Below, in pieces: positions 58,670 through 64,000 of a stretch of 64,000 nucleotides of DNA (its first letter is position 1; each line of letters starts with the position of its first letter). A model generated the notes under the pieces. The model had not been told where the DNA came from. It did not search any database and worked only from the letters and a program-made list of their open reading frames with translations. The DNA lies in assembly GCA_019750135.1 (NCBI GenBank), contig JAIEOV010000018.1, positions 124,001 through 188,000 on the forward strand. The letters are read 5' to 3'. This stretch comes from Reyranella sp. Lineage in GTDB: Bacteria; Pseudomonadota; Alphaproteobacteria; Reyranellales; Reyranellaceae. A program made the position numbers and the translations under genes.

Positions 58670-61600
58670 TCATTCGGCGGCGACCGACTGCGTCGCGGGA
58701 TTGCGATAGGCGGCGAGCAGGCTCGCTTCGCGCTCCTTGGCCGCCTTCACGTTCTTCTCCTTGACGTGGCCGAAGCCGCGCATGGTCTCGGGCACCGAGG
58801 CGATCTGGACGGCGAGCGCGTGGTTGTCCTGGCCGAGCGTGGCCAGCACCTGCTCGATCGTCGCCTGGTATTCGCCGATCAGGCGCCGTTCCATGCGGCG
58901 CTCCTCGCTGTAGCCGAAGATGTCGAGCCTGGTGCCGCGCAGCTTCTTCAGCGAGGCGAGGATGCGGAACATCGGCATCACCCAGGCGCCGTATTCCTTC
59001 TTCTTGAGCTGGCCGGTCGTCGGATCGCGATCGGCGAACAGAGGCGGCGCGAGATGGAAGGTGACCTTGTAGTCGCCCTCGAACTGGCTCGAGAGCTTCT
59101 TCAGGAACTCGCCGTCGCTGTAGAGGCGGCCGACCTCGTACTCGTCCTTGTAGGCCATCAGCTTGTAGAGCGAGCGGGCGACCGCTTCGGCCAGTCCGCG
59201 ACGACCCGGCGCCTTGGTCTTCTCGGCCGCGGCGACCTTGTCGACGAAGGCGCGATAGCGCTCGGCGTAGGCCGCATCCTGGTAGGCCGTCAGCAGCTCG
59301 ACGCGCTTGGCGACGATCTCCGGCAAGGTCCGGGCCGCAGGCTTCTCGACACGCAGCGTCGGCTTGGCCGCCGCCTGCACCGCGGCGATGTTGTGCGCGG
59401 CGAGACGACCCCAGGCGAAGGTGCGCTTGGAGGTCTCGACGGCGACACCGTTCAGCTCGATGGCCCGCTCGATGGCCTCGAACGACAGCGGCACCAGGCC
59501 CTTCTGCCAGGCATAGCCCAGCATGAAGAGGTTGGTGGCGATGGAATCGCCCAGGATCGCCGTGGCAAGCCCGGTACCGTCGACGAACGTCACGGCCTCG
59601 TCGCCCGCGGCGTCGCGGATCGACTTCATCATGGCCTCGGCGCCGAGATCCATGTCGCCATTCATCACGAACGCCGCGACCGGCGTCATGTAGCCGTTGA
59701 TAACCGCGCGGGTGACACCAGGCTCGATGCGCGACAGCGCCGCCGGCGAGGCCGCCACGACCATGTCGCAGCCCAGCACCAGGTTGGCGCCGCCGGCGGC
59801 GATGCGCACGGCATGCAGGTCCTCAGGCTTGGGCGCGAGACGGACGTGGCTCATCACTGCGCCGTTCTTCTGGGCGAGGCCGGTGAAGTCGAGCACGGTG
59901 CAGCCTTTGCCTTCGAGGTGGGCAGCCATGCCGATCAGCGCGCCGACGGTGATCACGCCGGTGCCGCCGATGCCGGTCACCAGGATGCCGTAGGCCTCCG
60001 ACAGCGGCCGCACGCTCGGCATGGGCAGCTGGGCGAAGGGATCGTCCTGCACGACCTTGAGCTGCGGGCGCCTGGCCTTGGCCGGTGTGCCGCCATGCAC
60101 CGACACGAAGGACGGGCAGAAGCCGTTCACGCAGGAGAAGTCCTTGTTGCAATTGCTCTGGTCGATCTGGCGCTTGCGGCCGAGCTCGGTCTCGAGCGGC
60201 TTCACCGACACGCAGTTGCTCTTCTCAGAGCAGTCGCCGCAGCCCTCGCATACCGCGTCGTTGATGAACACGCGCTTGGCAGGGTCGGGGAAGGTGCCCC
60301 GCTTGCGGCGGCGGCGCTTCTCGGCGGCGCAGGTCTGGTCGTAGACCAGCACGGTAAGTCCCGGGATGTCGCGCAGCTCGCGCTGCACGGCGTCGAGGTC
60401 GTCGCGATGGCGGATGGTGACGCCGTGGGCGAAGTCGGTGCCCATCGGGTACTTGTCAGGCTCGTCGGTGACGACAACGACTTTCTTGGCGCCTTCGGCG
60501 GCGACCTGCTTGGTGATGTCGGGGACCGTGAGCGGCCCGTCATGCGGCTGTCCGCCCGTCATGGCGACGGCGTCGTTGAACAGGATCTTGTAGGTGATGT
60601 TGACGCCCGCCGCCGCGGCCTGGCGGATCGCCATCAGGCCGGAGTGGTAGTAGGTACCATCGCCCAGGTTCTGGAAGATGTGATTGTCGCCGCTGAACGG
60701 CGCCTGGCCGACCCAGGGCACGCCCTCGCCGCCCATGTGGGAGATCAGCGCGGTGCGGCGCTCGGGCATCCAGGTCGCCATGCCGTGGCAGCCGATGCCG
60801 GCCATGGCGCGGCTGCCGTCGGGGAGGCGCGTCGAGGTGTTGTGCGGGCAGCCCGAGCAGAAGTACGGCGTGCGCGCCACCTTGGGCGGCGGGGCGGCCA
60901 ACAGCTTCTCCTTGGCTTCGAGGCGGGCCAGCCGCTGCTTGAGCTCGGGCGATTCGCCCATGTGCTTCATCAGTCGGCCGGCGATCACCATCGCGACGCC
61001 GGTCGGCGTCAGCTCGCCTTCGCTCGGCAGGATGATGCCGCCGGTCTCGTCGGCCTTGCCGATCACCAGCGGCCGGCGGTTGGCCGGCATGTTGTACAGC
61101 AGATGGACCAGTTGCTCCTCGAGGTTGGAGCGCTTCTCCTCGATGACGATCACTTCCTGGAGGCCTTCGGCGAAGCGGCGGGCGCCTTCCGGCTCCAGCG
61201 GCCAGGTCATGCCGACCTTGTAGATGCGGATGCCGAGCGCGCGCGCGCGTTCGTCGTTGATGCCGAGATCTTCCAGGGCCTGGCGCGTATCGAGATAGGC
61301 CTTGCCCGTGGTCATGATGCCGATGCGCGCGCGCGGCGGGTCGATCACCACGCGATCGAAGCCGTTGGCGCGCACGAACGCCTTGACCGCCGCCATCTTC
61401 GGCCCGTGCAGGCGCTTCTCCGCCTCCATCGGCGGATCGGGATTGCGGATGCCGAGGCCACCCGGCGGCAGCTGGAAGTCGGTCGGCATCATGATCTTGA
61501 TGCGCTCCGGATCGACCCACACCGAGGCGCCCGACTCGACGGTCTCGGAGATCGCCTTGAAGCCGATCCAGCAGCCCGAGTAGCGCGACAAGGCGAAGCC

Positions 61601-62179
61601 CAGCAGGCCGAAGTCGAGATACTCCTGCACGTTGGCCGGATTGATCACCGGGATCATGGCGGCCGAGAACACCTGCTCGCTCTGGTGCGGCAAGGTCGAG
61701 GACTGGGCGCCATGGTCGTCGCCCGCCAGTACGATGACGCCGCCATGCGCCGAGGAGCCGGCGGCATTGCCGTGCTTCAGCACGTCCATCGAGCGGTCGA
61801 CGCCGGGGCCCTTGCCGTACCAGATCGAGAATACACCATCGACCTTGGCGCCGGGGAACAGGTTGACCTGCTGGGTGCCCCACACGGCGGTGGCGGCGAG
61901 GTCCTCGTTCAGGCCCGGCTGGAAGTGGATGTTGTTGTCCTTGAGGTAGCGCTTGGCCGTCCACAAAGCGTGGTCGTACATGCCGAGCGGCGAGCCGCGG
62001 TAGCCCGAGATGAAGCCACCGGTGTTGAGGCCGGCTGCGAGGTCGCGCTGGTGCTGCATCATCGGCAGGCGCACCAGCGCCTGGATGCCGGTCATGTAGA
62101 CCCGGCCCTTGTCGAGCCGATAGCGGTCTTCGAGCGCATAGTCGCCAAAGACGAGAGGAACTGGGGTGGCGGTGCTCAT
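58670..62179 (-). CDS. Indolepyruvate ferredoxin oxidoreductase (fused alpha-gamma subunits)
   Basis: A 1169-residue fused 2-oxoacid oxidoreductase. The N-terminal pyrimidine-binding and TPP-binding domains contain GFISGYRGSPLGMYDHALW, CSGCPHNTSTRLPDGSRAMA with GIGCHGMATWM, and GDGTYYHSGLMAIRQAAAAG with ILFNDAVAMTGGQP. A CEGCGDCSEKSNCVSV cluster region follows, then the gamma domain LVTGIGGTGVITVGALIGMA. Such enzymes convert aryl pyruvates to aryl-acetyl-CoA with ferredoxin and are common in alphaproteobacteria. It is transcribed alone. Confidence 0.93.
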   Translation of the reverse strand: MSTATPVPLVFGDYALEDRYRLDKGRVYMTGIQALVRLPMMQHQRDLAAGLNTGGFISGYRGSPLGMYDHALWTAKRYLKDNNIHFQPGLNEDLAATAVWGTQQVNLFPGAKVDGVFSIWYGKGPGVDRSMDVLKHGNAAGSSAHGGVIVLAGDDHGAQSSTLPHQSEQVFSAAMIPVINPANVQEYLDFGLLGFALSRYSGCWIGFKAISETVESGASVWVDPERIKIMMPTDFQLPPGGLGIRNPDPPMEAEKRLHGPKMAAVKAFVRANGFDRVVIDPPRARIGIMTTGKAYLDTRQALEDLGINDERARALGIRIYKVGMTWPLEPEGARRFAEGLQEVIVIEEKRSNLEEQLVHLLYNMPANRRPLVIGKADETGGIILPSEGELTPTGVAMVIAGRLMKHMGESPELKQRLARLEAKEKLLAAPPPKVARTPYFCSGCPHNTSTRLPDGSRAMAGIGCHGMATWMPERRTALISHMGGEGVPWVGQAPFSGDNHIFQNLGDGTYYHSGLMAIRQAAAAGVNITYKILFNDAVAMTGGQPHDGPLTVPDITKQVAAEGAKKVVVVTDEPDKYPMGTDFAHGVTIRHRDDLDAVQRELRDIPGLTVLVYDQTCAAEKRRRRKRGTFPDPAKRVFINDAVCEGCGDCSEKSNCVSVKPLETELGRKRQIDQSNCNKDFSCVNGFCPSFVSVHGGTPAKARRPQLKVVQDDPFAQLPMPSVRPLSEAYGILVTGIGGTGVITVGALIGMAAHLEGKGCTVLDFTGLAQKNGAVMSHVRLAPKPEDLHAVRIAAGGANLVLGCDMVVAASPAALSRIEPGVTRAVINGYMTPVAAFVMNGDMDLGAEAMMKSIRDAAGDEAVTFVDGTGLATAILGDSIATNLFMLGYAWQKGLVPLSFEAIERAIELNGVAVETSKRTFAWGRLAAHNIAAVQAAAKPTLRVEKPAARTLPEIVAKRVELLTAYQDAAYAERYRAFVDKVAAAEKTKAPGRRGLAEAVARSLYKLMAYKDEYEVGRLYSDGEFLKKLSSQFEGDYKVTFHLAPPLFADRDPTTGQLKKKEYGAWVMPMFRILASLKKLRGTRLDIFGYSEERRMERRLIGEYQATIEQVLATLGQDNHALAVQIASVPETMRGFGHVKEKNVKAAKEREASLLAAYRNPATQSVAAE

Positions 62180-62503
62180 CGCGGGAATGCCCTCCGAAGG
62201 CGGCGGCGTGAACGGGCGTTTATGTTGGCGCGAGCATAGCCGGGCCAGTCACCAAGGGGAAAGACCGCACCCCCGTCAATTTCACATGGCGTGTCCCACC
62301 GGGCTGCTGCGGTCAGCGCATCACGCGAGACTAAGGTTTAGCTGGCGCGATTGGTGCATCTTGGTCGAAGAAGGCTCTCGGTATTTATGGGGTCACGCCT
62401 ATGGCGGTGGAGACAAGCCTGGGCGGCTTGCAGGCGGCGATAACCATGGCGGCGGCGACGGGCTCGAACCGGGCATGACCGTCTGGCTTGCGGGAGGAAT
62501 CTG
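62180..62503. other. Intergenic stretch of about 320 bases, no gene seen
   Basis: It holds the divergent promoters of the ferredoxin oxidoreductase and the channel gene. No clear palindrome, terminator or RNA gene. A frame ending TVWLAGGI overlaps the channel start as TGATG, but nothing upstream supports it as a gene. Confidence 0.4.
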
Positions 62504-64000
62504 ATGGGTGAGCTGGCCGAGATGGCGCTCGACCCTTTCGTGCAGACGGGCGTCGTCGCCATTTTGGGCGCGCTGATCACCCGCGTGCTGCTGCGCCACT
62601 ATCCGGCGCGGCGCCTGGTCTTCCAGCTCGCCTTCTTCCTGGCGCTGACGGCGCTGCTCTTTCACCATGGCCTCGTCCCCTACGAGATCGCACCGGACAC
62701 CACGCCCGCCTACGAACGCGTTTTCGTGGCCGTGGCCAAGATCATCTGGTGGATCAACGGTGCCTGGGTCCTGACCGGGTTCACACGCGTCTTCCTGATC
62801 TTCGAGCGGCGCCCGCGCGAGGGCCGGCTGATCCAGGACCTCATCGTCGGCCTCATCTATCTCAGCGCCGTGCTGTCGGTCTTCGCCTACGTCTTCAGCG
62901 CGCCGGTCGGCACCCTGATCGCGACCTCCGGCGTGTTCGCCATCATCCTCGGCCTCGCCTTGCAGAGCACGCTGGCCGACGTGTTCTCCGGCATCGCCCT
63001 CAATCTCAGCAAGGCCTACGAGGTCGGCGACTGGATCGTGCTGAACGACGGCATCGAGGGCCGCGTGGTCGAGACGAACTGGCGGGCGACGCACCTGCTC
63101 AACGCCTCGAACGACCTGGTGGTGCTGCCCAACAGCGGCCTGGCCAAGGCCCAGCTGACCAACCTCAGCAGCCCCAACCGCAACCACGGGGTCAAGCTGC
63201 GCGTGCGGGTGGCGCCGACCATGGCGCCGTCGACGATCTCGGACGTGATGCGCACGGTGATGCTCAGCAGCAACAACATCATGCCGACGCCCGCGCCCAC
63301 GGTGGAGATCAAGTCGCTGGATGCCCATGCCGTCGAGCTGGAGCTCGCCTTCCGTGTCCGTGATTTCGGGGTGGCCGCGGCAGCGCGGCACGAGGTCTAT
63401 GACCTGATCTATCGCCACACGCGCGCCGCCGGGCTGGCGCTGGCGCCGCCGCGCGAGGCGGGTGCATCGGCGTTCGTCGGCCAGGCGGCGGCGACCGCCC
63501 CGACACCGAGGGGAACGGCGCTGCGCCTGGTCGATGCCGTGCCTCTGTTCGCGTCGCTGATGGACGAGGAGAAGGCGGCGCTGGCCGACACCATGACGCG
63601 CAAGACCTATCGCAAGGGCGAGGTGCTGGCCGCGCAAGGCGACAAGCTCAGCTCCCTGGTGGTCATCCGCACCGGCGTCGCCGTGGTGTCGCGCGACGAG
63701 GGCGTCGGCGAGATCGAGCTGAGCCGGCTGGCGCCTGGCGACTATTTCGGCGAAAGCGGCCTGTTTGCCGGAGCCGGCGAGCCCGGAACGGTGCGCGCCC
63801 TGACGTTCGTCGTGGCCTACGAGGTGGGCCAGGCGGCGCTCGCCAAGCTGATGCACGACCGGCCGACGATAGCCGACGAGATCAGCCTGACGCTGACACG
63901 GCGCGCCAAGACCAATGCAACGGGATTGGCCGATGACGGACTGGGCGCTGCGCCCTCGTTTTCGGACCTGGTGACGCGGATCCGGCAGCTCTTCCAGCTG
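62504..64000 (+). CDS. MscS-family mechanosensitive channel with cyclic-nucleotide-binding domain (3' end cut)
   Basis: At least 499 codons, running off the right edge. The ATG has GGGAGGAA upstream. Four hydrophobic segments (about 14-33, 40-58, 72-92 and 108-160) end in the pore helix and MscS motif FAIILGLALQSTLADVFSGI, then the beta domain VGDWIVLNDGIEGRVVETNW. From about residue 335 a cNMP-binding domain follows: FASLMDEEKAALADTMTRKT, YRKGEVLAAQGD, ELSRLAPGDYFGESGLFAG. This combination senses membrane tension and probably cAMP or cGMP. Only the extreme C-terminus is missing. Confidence 0.88.
   Translation, partial: MGELAEMALDPFVQTGVVAILGALITRVLLRHYPARRLVFQLAFFLALTALLFHHGLVPYEIAPDTTPAYERVFVAVAKIIWWINGAWVLTGFTRVFLIFERRPREGRLIQDLIVGLIYLSAVLSVFAYVFSAPVGTLIATSGVFAIILGLALQSTLADVFSGIALNLSKAYEVGDWIVLNDGIEGRVVETNWRATHLLNASNDLVVLPNSGLAKAQLTNLSSPNRNHGVKLRVRVAPTMAPSTISDVMRTVMLSSNNIMPTPAPTVEIKSLDAHAVELELAFRVRDFGVAAAARHEVYDLIYRHTRAAGLALAPPREAGASAFVGQAAATAPTPRGTALRLVDAVPLFASLMDEEKAALADTMTRKTYRKGEVLAAQGDKLSSLVVIRTGVAVVSRDEGVGEIELSRLAPGDYFGESGLFAGAGEPGTVRALTFVVAYEVGQAALAKLMHDRPTIADEISLTLTRRAKTNATGLADDGLGAAPSFSDLVTRIRQLFQL

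Noticed and set aside
58766..62239. A plus-strand open frame of 1157 codons.
   Set aside because: It is antisense to the indolepyruvate ferredoxin oxidoreductase gene, has no ribosome site and an Arg/Ala/Gly/Asp-rich composition typical of the opposite strand of GC-rich coding DNA.
62455..62475. A minus-strand GGTTCGAGCC resembling a tRNA T-loop.
   Set aside because: No matching T-stem, acceptor stem, anticodon arm or D-arm could be paired around it.
62478..62504. A nine-codon frame (MTVWLAGGI) overlapping the channel gene start.
   Set aside because: No ribosome site of its own; the GGGAGGAA inside it serves the channel ATG.

Overview
The window reads as chromosomal DNA of a GC-rich, metabolically versatile alphaproteobacterium. 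The evidence is the type of phn operon, the fused indolepyruvate ferredoxin oxidoreductase, many short-chain dehydrogenases, CoA-transferases and luciferase-like monooxygenases, and GC-rich intergenic palindromes of the Bradyrhizobium/Reyranella kind. I cannot fix the genus from the sequence. No rRNA, tRNA, CRISPR array, insertion sequence or replication origin was found.

Region 1 (1-10.5 kb, mostly minus strand) is an alginate-type exopolysaccharide locus with its own regulation. It holds an Alg8-like polymerase (cut by the window edge), an Alg44/HlyD-like partner, an AlgD-type GDP-mannose 6-dehydrogenase, a LuxO/NtrC-type sigma-54 activator, a NUDIX hydrolase, an RTX/DUF4114 secreted protein, a mannose-6-phosphate isomerase cupin, and a hybrid histidine kinase ending in an HPt domain. 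Three promoters (algD, cupin, kinase) each carry a -24/-12 sigma-54 element. About 100 bp upstream of each predicted start lie palindromes of the form TTGCA-N3-TGCAA, the Vibrio LuxO operator. I read this as one phosphorelay that controls itself and polysaccharide synthesis. It is the most interesting system in the window.

Region 2 (10.6-19.5 kb) is a dense signalling array: three single-domain response regulators, a second hybrid kinase, a receiver-MarR fusion, and a third kinase heading an operon with a low-molecular-weight phosphatase-like protein that has lost its catalytic cysteine, a periplasmic ClpP-fold protein and a STAS-like protein. A gene-poor stretch of about 1 kb follows, with a DNA-ligase remnant.

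Region 3 (20.4-36.6 kb) is catabolic and accessory: two TauD-type dioxygenases, a glutaminyl-tRNA synthetase (unusual for this class), MaoC, LLM oxidoreductases (one frameshifted), a metallo-beta-lactamase-fold hydrolase, SDRs, VOC proteins, a CaiB-type CoA-transferase, a membrane-anchored lysozyme-like protein, a four-domain rhodanese, and ubiX preceded by a small coupled ORF.

Region 4 (36.7-42.3 kb) carries a PAAR-type effector with an HEXXH C-terminal domain and an overlapping zinc-ribbon gene that is a candidate immunity gene. Two uncharacterised genes precede it, and a broken RNA ligase gene follows.

Region 5 (43-57 kb) contains OsmC, an SGNH hydrolase and a VOC-SDR pair, then a nearly complete phosphonate system: phnCDE1E2 plus a DUF1045 gene on the plus strand, converging on phnGHIJKLMN (the C-P lyase core) on the minus strand. 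Pho-box-like repeats lie upstream of phnC and probably of phnG. Two large perfect inverted repeats that share a 29-nt module flank the plus-strand half.

Region 6 (57-64 kb) has a peroxiredoxin, a YqgE/AlgH protein, a small membrane protein, the 1169-residue indolepyruvate ferredoxin oxidoreductase, and an MscS channel with a cyclic-nucleotide-binding domain that runs off the right edge.
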